Assembly: GCA_037045585.1 (NCBI GenBank) | Contig: JBAOIR010000055.1 | Location: 100,408-164,407, forward strand | DNA from: SSF14 sp037045585 | GTDB lineage: Bacteria > Actinomycetota > Acidimicrobiia > Acidimicrobiales > Microtrichaceae | Length of the DNA stretch: 64,000 bases | Reading direction: 5' to 3' | Shown: positions 56,218 through 64,000 of the stretch, one piece after another | Layout of the letters: every line of letters begins with the position of its first letter | Numbering within the stretch: the stretch's first letter is position 1 | Translations under genes and position numbers: made by a program | Notes under the pieces: generated by a model | Seen by the model: the letters and a program-made list of their open reading frames with translations, nothing else | What the model was told of the DNA's origin: nothing | The model's database searches: none

Positions 56218-56901
56218 TCAGCCGCCGAGCTGGTCGATGACCTCGCCTGCGGCGACGCGCCGGACGTCGGCGAGGGTGAACCCGTCGAGGGCCGCCAGAC
56301 GGCTCCGCCCCGGTCGGGAGGCGACCGGGAGCTGGGACTGGATGCCGATCACCCGTGCCCCCGCGGCCTCGGCCGCGGCGAGCCCGGTGGGGGAGTCCTC
56401 GAAGGCCACACAACGCCGCACGTCGACCCCCAGCATCTCGGCGGCGCGCAGGTACGGCTCGGGGTGGGGTTTGCCCTGCGTGACCTCGTCGCCGGCGACG
56501 ACGACGTGGAACACGCCGTCGGGCGCTCCGGCGACGATCCGGTCCGCCATGTCGCGATAGCTCATCGTCACCAGCGCGCACGGCACGGCGGCGTCGCGGA
56601 GTTCGGTGAGCAGCTCCAGCGCCCCCGGCTGCCACGGCACCCGCTCGCCGAGGGAGACCAGCACGCGGTCGATCAGGAAGCCGATGATCTCGTCGTCGGA
56701 CAGGTGCACGCCCCGACCCCGCATGATCGCGGCGGCGTTGGGCAGTGCGCTGCCGACCATCGCCTCACCGTCCTCGGTGGTCCAATCGACGCCGTGCTCG
56801 CGGGCCAGCTCGCTCTCGGCCGCGATCCAGGCGGGTTCGGTGTCGACGAGGGTGCCGTCGAGATCCCACAGGACGGCATCGGGGAGCTGGTGGTCGGGCA
56901 T
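56218..56901 (-). CDS. HAD-superfamily phosphatase / phosphoglucomutase-like hydrolase
   Basis: 227 residues from the ATG at 56901. HAD motifs: nucleophile WDLDGTLVDTEP, Thr/Ser motif ALVTMSYRD, Lys in VTQGKPHPEPYL, and acid motif CVAFEDSPTGLAAAEAAG. A helical cap (residues ~18-90) marks subfamily IA, with phosphoglycolate phosphatase and beta-phosphoglucomutase as relatives. Magnesium-dependent hydrolysis of a small phosphate ester; substrate unknown. It diverges from the unknown protein at 56985. Confidence 0.9.
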   Translation of the reverse strand: MPDHQLPDAVLWDLDGTLVDTEPAWIAAESELAREHGVDWTTEDGEAMVGSALPNAAAIMRGRGVHLSDDEIIGFLIDRVLVSLGERVPWQPGALELLTELRDAAVPCALVTMSYRDMADRIVAGAPDGVFHVVVAGDEVTQGKPHPEPYLRAAEMLGVDVRRCVAFEDSPTGLAAAEAAGARVIGIQSQLPVASRPGRSRLAALDGFTLADVRRVAAGEVIDQLGG

Positions 56902-56984
56902 CGGACGAGTCTGCCGACGTTCGTCGCTCGACCCAAACTGGACACCTGTCTGATTTCCCCGGCTCGAGCATCTACGATGCGCGA

Positions 56985-58264
56985 ATGGCGTCCGATCCCC
57001 ATGCACCCGTTCCCCTCGCCCTGGAGTCGCTCACCCGCGACGAGTTGGCGGCGCTCGTCCCCGAGTACCTGCTGTGCGGTCACCTGATCGACCGCGCCGG
57101 CATGCCCCACGCCATCAGTGCCTTCGGGCGCGACGGCATGCGCGACGTCGCCATCGACGAGTGGATGGGCGCGAGCCCGGTGTACACGCGCCGGATGCAG
57201 CGGGCGCTGCGGTTCGAGGGCGACACCGTCGAGACGATCTTCAAGGGCATGCAACTCGACGTCGGCGCGCCACCCCAGTTCATGGACTTCCGCTACCGGC
57301 TCGAGACCCCCTACTCGGGCGAGTTCTGGCTCGACCACTGCGGCGCGCTCATGGACGTCGAGCCGATGGGCGACGACTACGTGGTCGCGATGTGTCACGA
57401 CATCGAGGACCCGACCTTCGACGCCACCGCGATCGCCACCAACCTCCGCGCCCAGGTCCGCCCGCTGCATCGACCGCCACGCACGCCCGCCGACCGTCAG
57501 CCGCACTGCGCGTGGACCGTCATCATCGACGACGAGTACCCCGAGCTGCCGATCCCCGCGGCGGCGACCGCCATGGGGGCAACCCGCGCCGCGAACGTCG
57601 AGCTGGCCACCCCTGATCCGACCGAACCGGGCCTGGGCGACTACAGCGGTCCGCTGCTCGACGACCTGCGCTTCGGCGACTGGTCTCGTTCGGCCCTGCT
57701 GCGCATCGCCGAGGAGGTGAGCCTGCAATGGCACCTGCTGGCGCTGTCGTTCCTCAGCGCGGTCCGCTCGCGCGCCTCCCCTCGGCCGACGATGCCATCG
57801 GCATCTCCCGGCGGCAGTTCACCGGCATCGCCGGCCTGACCGCCGAGCGGCTCCGGAACCTGTTCGACCTGGGCGACGACCTCGTCGGGCTCGCGTCGGT
57901 GATCGGGCTCCATCCGGCGTTCAAGCCGGCCGCGTACGTCGACCTGTCCGTCGAGCCCGAGGCCGATCGGCTCGTGGTGACCGTCGGGCGGGGGAGCGAC
58001 GCCGTGATCGACGGGGCGTGGCCCGCCCTGCTCGACGTCGACCACCTCGGCGCGCTCGACGCCATCGCCCGGGCCGTCAACCCGCGGTTCGTCTGCGAGG
58101 CGACCGGTTCGACCGGCGAGGACCTCGTCGTGACCTTCACGATGGGCGACACCGATCGGCCCGAGGCGGACGACGTGGCGCTCACCCGATTCTCGACCGG
58201 TGCCGACTTCGCGTTCGCCACCAGGGGTGTGCCGGTCGCGATCCGCCCGACGTCGCGCGCCTGA
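56985..58264 (+). CDS. Conserved hypothetical protein, frameshifted in this sequence
   Basis: About 426 residues once a missing base near 57772 is restored. First part: SLTRDELAALVPEYLLCGHL, then GRDGMRDVAIDEWMG, TPYSGEFWLDHCGALMDVEP and VVAMCHDIEDPTFDA, with several His/Cys that could bind metal. Second part: SADDAIGISRRQFTGIAGLT, LDVDHLGALDAIARAVNPRF and GADFAFATRGVPV. It lacks signal or membrane segments. I do not recognise the family. It stands alone between HAD and HD genes. Both parts look like one protein because the second has no ribosome-binding site of its own. Confidence 0.7.
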
Positions 58265-58279
58265 CGCTCGACTGCGGCG

Positions 58280-58882
58280 CTACTCGACCGCCTTGTAGAT
58301 GCTCCGCTTCGGTGAGGCACAGATGGAGCGGATGAGCGGCTCGTAGTGCTCGAGCGGCGGCGTGTCGTACGCCGGGTCGAAGGCCGCCTGGTCGTACTCG
58401 TGGCAGAACTCGGCGCAGTAGTCGAACCACTCGTGGCCCTCGAACTGGTCACGCAGGTTCCGGTCGGCGCCGAGGAAGTGGAAGAAGTAGTAGCCCTGGA
58501 AGATGCCGTGCTGCTCCATCATCCAGTGGTTCTGCTCGGAGATGAACGGCTTGAGGATCGCCGCGCCGATGTCGGCATGATTGGCCGGCCCCAGCGTGTC
58601 GCCGATGTCGTGGATCAGCGCGCACATGACGTACTCGTCGTCGCGGCCGGCTCGCTCGGCGCGTGCCGCCGTCTGCAGTGAGTGGGTGAGGCGGTCGACC
58701 GCGAATCCGCCGAAGTCGCCGTCGAGGAGCCGAAGGTGGGCCATGAGGCGCTCCGGAAGGCCGACGAAGTTGTGGATCGCCTCGGTCGCGATGAGATTCC
58801 AGTCCTCCTGGGTGCCCTCGTCCATGGAGTGGAACGTTGCTCGTTGTGGTGCGGTGTTCGCCGCGATCGTCGTGTCGGTCAT
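58280..58882 (-). CDS. HD-domain protein (possible phosphohydrolase)
   Basis: 200 residues from the ATG at 58882. The HD motif is in EYVMCALIHDIGDTLG, preceded by THSLQTAARAERAGRD and followed by ANHADIGAAILKPF and CAEFCHEYDQAAFDP. The spacing of His and Asp (H ... HD ... H) suits a metal-dependent phosphohydrolase or related catabolic oxidase. No signal peptide. Substrate unknown. It diverges from the DinB-type gene across a 142-base gap that holds a perfect palindrome. Confidence 0.78.
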   Translation of the reverse strand: MTDTTIAANTAPQRATFHSMDEGTQEDWNLIATEAIHNFVGLPERLMAHLRLLDGDFGGFAVDRLTHSLQTAARAERAGRDDEYVMCALIHDIGDTLGPANHADIGAAILKPFISEQNHWMMEQHGIFQGYYFFHFLGADRNLRDQFEGHEWFDYCAEFCHEYDQAAFDPAYDTPPLEHYEPLIRSICASPKRSIYKAVE

Positions 58883-58944
58883 GAGGCCCCCTGTGGCGCT
58901 GGCGTGCCGTCGTACCGTACCCCTCGTCCTCGGTCCGGTTCCTT

Positions 58945-58979
58945 CCCCGAAACCGGCCATTCCCTGGCCGGTTTCGGGG
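58945..58979. promoter_or_regulatory. Perfect 15-bp palindrome in the HD/DinB divergent promoter region
   Basis: CCCCGAAACCGGCCA (58945-58959) pairs perfectly with 58965-58979 across a five-base loop. Lying between two divergent genes it is not a simple terminator of either; a regulator site or stem-type attenuator for one of them is more plausible. Confidence 0.5.
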
Positions 58980-59024
58980 CGCATGATCGGTGCAGTCCCC
59001 GACCCACCCCGAAAGGTGCACCTC

Positions 59025-59603
59025 ATGCCCGGTTCCGTTCCTCCCGTCCGCGACGAGCGCGACGGCCTCCTCGCCTTCCTCGCCCAGCAGCGGTCGACGC
59101 TGAAGTTGGCCGCCTACGGCTTGACCGACGAGCAGGCGCGAGCAGTGCCGACCTCCAGCCCGCTCAGCGTCGGCGGCCTCATCAAGCACGTTGCCGACAC
59201 CGAGTCGGGTTGGATCGACCTCGTGTTGCAGCTCCCGGCCGGCGGCAACGATCGGTACCTGGAGAACTTCACCATGCGCTCCGACGAGACGCTCGCCGAC
59301 GTGATCGCCGCCTATGACGCCGTGGCCGCTCGCACGACCGAGGTGATCGACAGCATTGCCGATCTGGGCCAGGAGGTGCCGGTCCCGAAGGGAGTGCCCT
59401 GGTACCCCGACGACATCGACGCCTGGTCGGTCCGGTGGGTGCTGTTGCACCTCATCGAGGAGACGGCCCGCCACAACGGCCACGCTGACATCGTCCGTGA
59501 GCACGTCGACGGCGGTACCGCCTTCCCCCTGATGGCGGCCGCCGAGGGTTGGCCGGCTACTCCGTGGCTGCAACCCTGGACGCCGACGTCGGTTCCCACC
59601 TGA
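59025..59603 (+). CDS. DinB/DUF664-type protein (putative thiol-dependent transferase)
   Basis: 192 residues. Four-helix-bundle pattern with metal-binding His in GGLIKHVADTESGW and in LHLIEETARHNGHADIV, the H ... H-x3-H arrangement of DinB-like enzymes, which in actinobacteria include mycothiol S-transferases. Starting at ATG 59025 fits the family length. It may protect against electrophiles. It is transcribed away from the HD-domain gene; a palindromic repeat follows its stop. Confidence 0.85.
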   Translation: MPGSVPPVRDERDGLLAFLAQQRSTLKLAAYGLTDEQARAVPTSSPLSVGGLIKHVADTESGWIDLVLQLPAGGNDRYLENFTMRSDETLADVIAAYDAVAARTTEVIDSIADLGQEVPVPKGVPWYPDDIDAWSVRWVLLHLIEETARHNGHADIVREHVDGGTAFPLMAAAEGWPATPWLQPWTPTSVPT

Positions 59604-59630
59604 CCCGCGCTGACCCGCCCATCCCCACCG

Positions 59631-59680
59631 GTTCTGTCCTGCGGATCGGCCCCTGCAGGGGCGATTCGGCAGGACAGAAC
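59631..59680. repeat. 12-bp inverted repeat with nested palindrome, related to 20361-20416
   Basis: GTTCTGTCCTGC (59631-59642) is the reverse complement of 59669-59680; the interior contains GCCCCTGCAGGGGC. It lies 28 bases after the DinB-type gene. The arm GTTCTGTCCTGCG matches GTTCTGTACTGCG at 20364 in all but one base. Confidence 0.7.
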
Positions 59681-59703
59681 TGGGGGCCGATAGCGTGGCC
59701 CAC

Positions 59704-60363
59704 ATGCTGGGACGCAGAACGACGGCGGTGCTGGCCGCGCTCGTGGTGGTGGCGACGCTGGTCACCGGCTGCCAACCGGCGCGGGCCGGGGCGCGGTGCC
59801 GCACCACCGACTGGGGAGACGACGGCCGCGACTGGGTCCTGCAGTGCCGCAACGGACGATGGGTGCGCGCGCTCACCAAGCAGGATGCCGCCAAGATCCT
59901 GCTGGCAGCCCGGCCGGCGACGGCGATCCCGCCCACCGACGCGGCCGGCAACCCGTACCCCAACGACGACTACCCGGCCCAGTGGCGCAACGTCGCCCAG
60001 GACTCGGTGTTCGACAGCTGGGGGTACCCGAACCGTCAGTGCACCAGCTTCGTCGCCTGGCGTCTCGCGAACACCAACCGGGCGACGCTCCCCGTGCGCC
60101 CAGGCGATGCGGGGCAGTGGGACGACGTGTTGCGGTCCCACGTCGTCGTCGACGAACGTCCGGCCGTCGGGGCCATCGCGGAGTGGAACGAGAACGAGTC
60201 GTTCGGCGGCCTCGGCGCGGGACCGATCGGCCACGTGGCCTGGGTCCAGGCCGTGCACGCCGATGGCAGCGTGACCGTCGAGCAGTACAACCTCGGATCC
60301 GACGGTACGTACGTGCAGTTCCGGACGCGGGCTCCCCGCTACATCCACGTGAAGGATCTCTGA
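59704..60363 (+). CDS. CHAP-domain lipoprotein (peptidoglycan amidase-like)
   Basis: 219 residues from the ATG at 59704 (a GTG nine bases upstream is also possible). Signal peptide with lipobox LVTGC, a short Cys-containing region, then CHAP: Cys in RQCTSFVAWRLANTN, His in GHVAWVQAVHADG and Glu/Asn in TVEQYN. The enzyme should cleave peptide crosslinks or amide bonds in the cell wall, anchored outside. Only one CHAP domain and no SH3 or LysM repeats. It converges on the serine hydrolase gene with 22 bases between. Confidence 0.87.
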   Translation: MLGRRTTAVLAALVVVATLVTGCQPARAGARCRTTDWGDDGRDWVLQCRNGRWVRALTKQDAAKILLAARPATAIPPTDAAGNPYPNDDYPAQWRNVAQDSVFDSWGYPNRQCTSFVAWRLANTNRATLPVRPGDAGQWDDVLRSHVVVDERPAVGAIAEWNENESFGGLGAGPIGHVAWVQAVHADGSVTVEQYNLGSDGTYVQFRTRAPRYIHVKDL

Positions 60364-60385
60364 GGTCCCGAACCGGGAGAAACGG

Positions 60386-61441
60386 TCAGAGCCGGGCGGC
60401 GAGGTCGGAGAGCGCGACGCCGCGGCCGCCCTCCTTCATCACGTCGCTGTCCGCGCCGTTGGTGAGGTACGCGAACGAGATGCCCGACGCCGGGTCGGCC
60501 CAGCCGACCTGCATGTGCATGCCGGCGTGGCCGAACGAGGCGGGGGAGCAGGCCTGGCCGAACCCGGCGTAGCGCATGACGTGGTTGCCGTCGTCGCCGG
60601 CGATCACGAGGCCGATCGAGCGGTTGGCGGCGATGCCGAACAGCGGCTCGGGCAGCGTGCAACGGATGTTGCCCGTGGCGTCGGCAAGCACGTTTGGATG
60701 CCAGAGTTCACCCGGGTTGTGCAGCAGTGCCTGGTAGAAGAGCGCCAGCGACGCCGCCGTCATCACGCCGCCACCGCCGGGGATGCCGGCAGCGACCACC
60801 TCGGGGGTGGCGATCATCTCCGCATGCAGACGGGGGCCACCGACGGCGTCGCCGACGGGAACGGGCAGGGCGATGTGGTCCTGTCGATCGAGGGGGAGCC
60901 CGAGCAGGCGAGGCAGGCCCAGGGGGGCGCACACCCGCGCCTCGATCGAGTCGCGGAAGTCCCGTCCGTCGAGGCGTTCGATCAGATCGGCCAGCACCCA
61001 GTGAGCCGATGACGCGTGGTACTCGAACCGCGTTCCCGGCTCCCACTCGAGCTCCCAGGCGGCGAGCGCGGCGAGACGGCGGGCCGGGTCCGCTCCGGCG
61101 ACAGCGCCGATCTCCGCGTTGGGGAACCCGGCGGTGTGCAGGAGCACCTGCTCCACCGTCACCGCCCCTTTGCCGGCGTCGGCGAACTCGGGGACGTACG
61201 ACGCGACGGGTCGCGAGATTTCGAGTGACCCCTCCGCCATCAGCTGCCAGACGACCGAGGCGACGATCGGCTTGGTGCAGGAGAACGCGAGGAACCGGTC
61301 GTCGTTGGTTGCGTCGCCGAACGTCTCGAACGCGATCAGTTCGCCATCGCGGGCGACGGCCACTTGGCAGGCCGGGAGCCAGCCGCTGTCGACGTCGCGT
61401 CGGGCGGTGTCGAGGAGCTGCTGCAGGATCGTGGCGGTCAT
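60386..61441 (-). CDS. Beta-lactamase-family serine hydrolase
   Basis: 351 residues. Active-site Ser-x-x-Lys is in FLAFSCTKPIVASV, with YHASSAH as the second catalytic element and HAGMHMQVGWADP at the C-terminal (KTG-like) position. These belong to the class C/EstB type serine hydrolases and D-aminopeptidases. No signal peptide is evident, so cytosolic esterase or amidase activity is more likely than antibiotic resistance. ATG at 61441 overlaps the stop of the Fur-type gene by four bases, so the two are coupled. Confidence 0.85.
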   Translation of the reverse strand: MTATILQQLLDTARRDVDSGWLPACQVAVARDGELIAFETFGDATNDDRFLAFSCTKPIVASVVWQLMAEGSLEISRPVASYVPEFADAGKGAVTVEQVLLHTAGFPNAEIGAVAGADPARRLAALAAWELEWEPGTRFEYHASSAHWVLADLIERLDGRDFRDSIEARVCAPLGLPRLLGLPLDRQDHIALPVPVGDAVGGPRLHAEMIATPEVVAAGIPGGGGVMTAASLALFYQALLHNPGELWHPNVLADATGNIRCTLPEPLFGIAANRSIGLVIAGDDGNHVMRYAGFGQACSPASFGHAGMHMQVGWADPASGISFAYLTNGADSDVMKEGGRGVALSDLAARL

Positions 61442-61882
61442 GTCGTCGCGGCGCAGGCGGCGCACCGCCCGTTGATCGCGAAGTGGCTGGGCTCGATGAC
61501 GAATCCGGTCGTGCGTTCGATCTCCGCCGCCACGTCGGTGAGCGCGTCGTCGGTGAGTTCGAGCACCACGCCGCATCCCCGGCACACGAGGTGGACGTGG
61601 CGTTCGTGGGTCAGGTGATACACGGCGGGACCGTGGCCCATGTGAACGTGTTCGAGGACCCCCAGCTCCGCCAACGCGGTCGAGCGAGCGGTACACCGTC
61701 GAGAGGGCGATCTCGGGGTGTTCGTCCTGGATCCGTCGGCCGATCTCGTCGGCCGTGAGATGCTCGTGTTCGGTGCCGCCGAGAACGACCGAGACGATCT
61801 CGCGTCGCGCCGTCGTGACCCGCCCACCGTTCGCCCGGAACTTCTCCAGCACCGTGTCGACGTCGCTGTGCGTGTGGGGCAT
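61438..61882 (-). CDS. Fur-family metal-responsive repressor, frameshifted in this sequence
   Basis: About 148 residues. N-terminal winged helix: VLEKFRANGGRVTTARREIV, then ADEIGRRIQDEHPEIALSTV and YRSLD. The rest is in the next frame: ALAELGVLEHVHMGHGPAVY, HERHVHLVCRGCGVVLELTD and SHFAINGRCAACAATT. One extra base near 61677 separates them; joined, it reads STVYRSLD-ALAELGVLEH as in all Fur proteins. Metal-site His and both Cys pairs (CRGC, CAAC) are kept, the latter binding structural zinc. Divergent from the metal transporter, so a Zur/Mur-type regulator of it is likely. Confidence 0.9.
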
Positions 61883-61946
61883 GGGCGCAGGATAGGACGC
61901 CCGTGACGGGTGGGTCCGTCGTCGGAGCGTTGGTCGGGTTCGGTGT

Positions 61947-61988
61947 GTGAACAGCGTGTGACCTTGTTGCGAATCGCTTGCAGCAACA
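61947..61988. promoter_or_regulatory. Divergent control region of the Fur-type and metal-transport genes
   Basis: TGTTGC (61965-61970) inverted as GCAACA (61983-61988) could be a Fur-type operator between the two divergent genes. Just left of it, GTGAAC (61947-61952) and GTGACC (61958-61963) are 11 bases apart like a degenerate PHO box. Both readings are tentative. Confidence 0.4.
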
Positions 61989-62013
61989 TCCGGAACGCGG
62001 TTGGCTTCGAACG

Positions 62014-63723
62014 ATGGTCATGGACAGGGCGACGAAGTTCACGATGGCCGGTGTGGTGTTCGTCCTTCTGGGGGTGGTCGGATGCGGCGACGACAGCTCC
62101 TCGGCGCCGCCGGCAGAGGGCGGGCAGCGCCTGAAGATCGCCACGACGGTGGCCCCCATCACCAGCATCGTCGCCAACATCGTCGGCGACCGGGCCGACG
62201 TGGAGGGCATCGTTCCCGAGGGCACGAACTCCCACACGTTCGAACCGAGGCCCAGCGTCGCCGAGCTCCTCTCGACCGCCGACGTCGTCTACATCAACGG
62301 GCTCCAGCTCGAGGAGCCGACGAAGGACCTCGCCAACGAGAACCTCAAGGAGGGCGCGGACATCGTCGAGCTGGGCACCGAAACGATCCCCGAATCGGAG
62401 TACATCTACGACTTCTCGTTCCCGAAGGAGGACGGCAAACCCAACCCACACCTCTGGACCGACCCGACACTCGCCCGGCGCTACGCCGAGCTCGTCAAGG
62501 ACGACGTGTCGGAACGCGACCCGGCCAACGCCGACTACTACGCCGCCAACTACGACGAGTTCTCCCGTGTCGTCGACGGGTTGGACGAAGCGATGCGGGA
62601 GTCGTTCGCAACGATCCCGAACCGCGAGCTGCTGACCTACCACGACGCCTACGCCTACTTCGCGACGACGTACGACTGGGACGTCATCGGTGCCATCCAG
62701 GTCTCCGACTTCGAGGACCCGACGCCGGCCGAGGTCGCCGATCTGATCGACCAGGTCAAGGCCGAGGGGGTGCCCGCCATCTTCGGGTCCGAGGTGTTCC
62801 CCAGTCCGGTCCTCGAACAGATCGGCAGGGAAGCCGGGGTCACCTACGTGGACGAGCTCCGCGACGATGACCTCCCCGACGAACCCGGCGACGAGAATCA
62901 CTCCTGGCTGGGCCTCATGCGGTTCGACTTCATCACCATGACCGAGGCGCTCGGCGGCGACGCCACGGCCCTCGAGCGGGTCCCGGTCGTGAACGTCGCC
63001 CCCGACAACGCGAACGTATCCGCAGTGAGCGGCGACCGGCCGGTGGATCTGCGGACGCCCCTGGCGCGCCTGAGCGGCGTCACCTGCTCCTACGGTGGAG
63101 CACCGGTGCTCCGCGGCGTCGACCTCGAGGTCGCCGCATCCCAGTTCACCGGGGTCGTCGGCCCGTCGGGATCGGGCAAGACCACGCTCCTCAAGCTCCT
63201 CCTCGGTTCGGTCCGTCCGGGGGCCGGCACCGTGGAGCGACGTGACGGCCTCCGGGTCGGCTACGTCCCCCAGGTCGAACAGGTCGACTGGAGTTTCCCG
63301 ATCACGGTCGCGGAATGCGTCCTCATGGCGCGCACGCCGAGCCTGCGCCGCGGCCGTCGCCTGCCGTGGTCGAGCCGTGACGAACGCGCCGAGGTGCACG
63401 AGGTCCTCAGCCGACTCGGCATCGAAGGGCTTGGCGGGCGCCACATCCGGGAGCTGTCGGGCGGACAGCAACAGCGGGTGTTCATCGCCCGCGCCCTGCT
63501 CGGCCACCCCGAACTGTTGTTGCTCGACGAGCCGACGTCGGGTGTCGACGTGCACACCCGCCACGAGGTGCTGCACCTGCTCGACGACCTGCACCGTGAC
63601 GGGCTGGCGATCGTTCTCACGACCCACGACCTCAACGGCATCGCGTCGCACCTCCCGCACCTCGTGTGCCTCAACGGCGAGGTGATCGGCGAGGGTGCGC
63701 CCCGCGACGTCCTCGGTTGTTGA
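62014..63723 (+). CDS. Metal ABC transporter: substrate-binding lipoprotein and ATPase in one reading frame
   Basis: 569 residues. First ~337: signal peptide with lipobox VVGC and a ZnuA/TroA-type binding protein (His in TNSHTFEPRPS, NPHLWTDP and LLTYHDAYAYF; Glu in IFGSEVFP) for zinc or manganese. Then an ABC ATPase: Walker A GPSGSGKTTLLK, signature RELSGGQQQRVFIARAL, Walker B LLLLDEPTSGVD, H-loop TTHDLNG. An in-frame GTG at 63025 could start the ATPase alone (232 aa). An exported lipoprotein joined to a cytosolic ATPase is topologically implausible, so a lost stop or a sequencing error is likely. The start (62014 or 62020) is uncertain. Confidence 0.82.
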   Translation: MVMDRATKFTMAGVVFVLLGVVGCGDDSSSAPPAEGGQRLKIATTVAPITSIVANIVGDRADVEGIVPEGTNSHTFEPRPSVAELLSTADVVYINGLQLEEPTKDLANENLKEGADIVELGTETIPESEYIYDFSFPKEDGKPNPHLWTDPTLARRYAELVKDDVSERDPANADYYAANYDEFSRVVDGLDEAMRESFATIPNRELLTYHDAYAYFATTYDWDVIGAIQVSDFEDPTPAEVADLIDQVKAEGVPAIFGSEVFPSPVLEQIGREAGVTYVDELRDDDLPDEPGDENHSWLGLMRFDFITMTEALGGDATALERVPVVNVAPDNANVSAVSGDRPVDLRTPLARLSGVTCSYGGAPVLRGVDLEVAASQFTGVVGPSGSGKTTLLKLLLGSVRPGAGTVERRDGLRVGYVPQVEQVDWSFPITVAECVLMARTPSLRRGRRLPWSSRDERAEVHEVLSRLGIEGLGGRHIRELSGGQQQRVFIARALLGHPELLLLDEPTSGVDVHTRHEVLHLLDDLHRDGLAIVLTTHDLNGIASHLPHLVCLNGEVIGEGAPRDVLGC

Positions 63724-64000
63724 CGTGCCCTACATCGATAAGCCGTTCTGCGGCATGGCGCTGATCGATTACTACGTTCGCCCAAGGAGTTCACCAATAG
63801 ACGACTAGTTTCTGTTTGTGTGTGACCGAAATGGTTCCTGTTCCAGACGTCAGGATACTTACCTGGAAATGCAGCGTGAATGCTTACACGATCAATTTTC
63901 TAAGGGCCAAATACTGTCCCTATAAGTGTTTTTAGAATTACCTATGTTGTTTTGTATGCTTTTTTGCAGAAGAATATGGGCTGCTGAGTGAGGTCACATA
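63724..64000. other. Abruptly AT-rich right end, possible chimeric or foreign sequence
   Basis: GC is 55% in 63721-63780, 47% in the next 60 bases and 39% in the last 160, against roughly 70% before. No long reading frame or actinobacterial codon pattern remains after about 63,790, and T-rich runs appear (AGTGTTTTTAG, TGCTTTTTTGC). A short frame just after the ATPase (VPYIDKPFCGMALIDYYV, ending at 63808) has a hint of an ABC permease N-terminus. The permease expected next is otherwise missing. Confidence 0.75.

Noticed and set aside
60386..61441. Secreted beta-lactamase conferring resistance
   Set aside because: No signal peptide and motifs closer to esterase-type serine hydrolases; coupled to a Fur-type gene.

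Overview
The window is 64 kb of very high-GC DNA (roughly 70% by eye) packed with genes on both strands. Gene content points to a free-living actinobacterium: a 13E12/DUF222 HNH endonuclease, an MSMEG_1061-type flavoprotein, a DinB/mycothiol-type protein, an AddAB-like nuclease, 11-bp GTTCAC direct repeats (actinobacterial PHO boxes) and a RecA-independent (PafBC-type) damage promoter motif. Placement nearer Acidimicrobiia than Mycobacterium or Streptomyces is only an inference. There are no rRNA or tRNA genes and no CRISPR array that I can see.

Layout. 1-5.9 kb: a partial DUF808 membrane protein, small proteins, two VOC proteins, an HNH protein, the 13E12 endonuclease, an ASCH-like protein overlapping a secreted lipase. 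5.9-11.1 kb: flavoprotein, sulfotransferase with its TetR neighbour, a GH36 alpha-galactosidase and a PHB-depolymerase-like lipoprotein esterase. 11.1-17.8 kb: addA/addB. 17.9-23.1 kb: SDR, acyl-CoA dehydrogenase, exonuclease III and an ABC-2 exporter. 23.1-25.7 kb: a transmembrane Ser/Thr kinase coupled to an FHA-like/winged-helix protein. 26-34 kb: acyl-CoA ligase, Lon protease, an IS481-like insertion sequence at the end of lon, a coiled-coil protein, a second acyl-CoA ligase with a SnoaL-fold partner. 34-37.7 kb: pstS-pstC-pstA behind a PHO box, without pstB. 37.8-45.3 kb: membrane spermidine-synthase-like protein, SRPBCC protein, then a leftward run of hotdog thioesterase, haloalkane dehalogenase, fructosamine-kinase-like protein, 6-phosphofructokinase and a DsbA-fold protein, with an HxlR regulator divergent. 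45.4-49.2 kb: coiled-coil protein, dienelactone hydrolase, two tandem paralogous lipoproteins, a SnoaL-fold protein. 49.2-53.4 kb: a leftward, overlapping C-N hydrolase / MerB-like / sarcosine-oxidase-like operon divergent from phoH, with a PHO box between them. 53.5-56.2 kb: copper module (YcnI and a CopC-CopD fusion). 56.2-63.7 kb: HAD phosphatase, unknown protein, HD protein, DinB protein, CHAP amidase, serine hydrolase, Fur-family repressor and a metal ABC transporter written as one substrate-binding/ATPase reading frame.

Three themes connect genes. (i) Phosphate: a PHO box at pstS and a second between phoH and an uncharacterised three-gene operon. (ii) DNA damage: the 13E12 gene and addBA share a 22-bp promoter arrangement that would give leaderless mRNAs. 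(iii) Metals: a Fur/metal-transport locus and a copper module.

Two cautions affect every reading. About a dozen clearly conserved genes each carry a single-base frameshift (insertions and deletions, several in homopolymers), which looks like uncorrected long-read sequence rather than real decay. From about base 63,724 the composition falls abruptly (39% GC in the last 160 bases), so the right edge may be a chimeric join or a foreign insertion.
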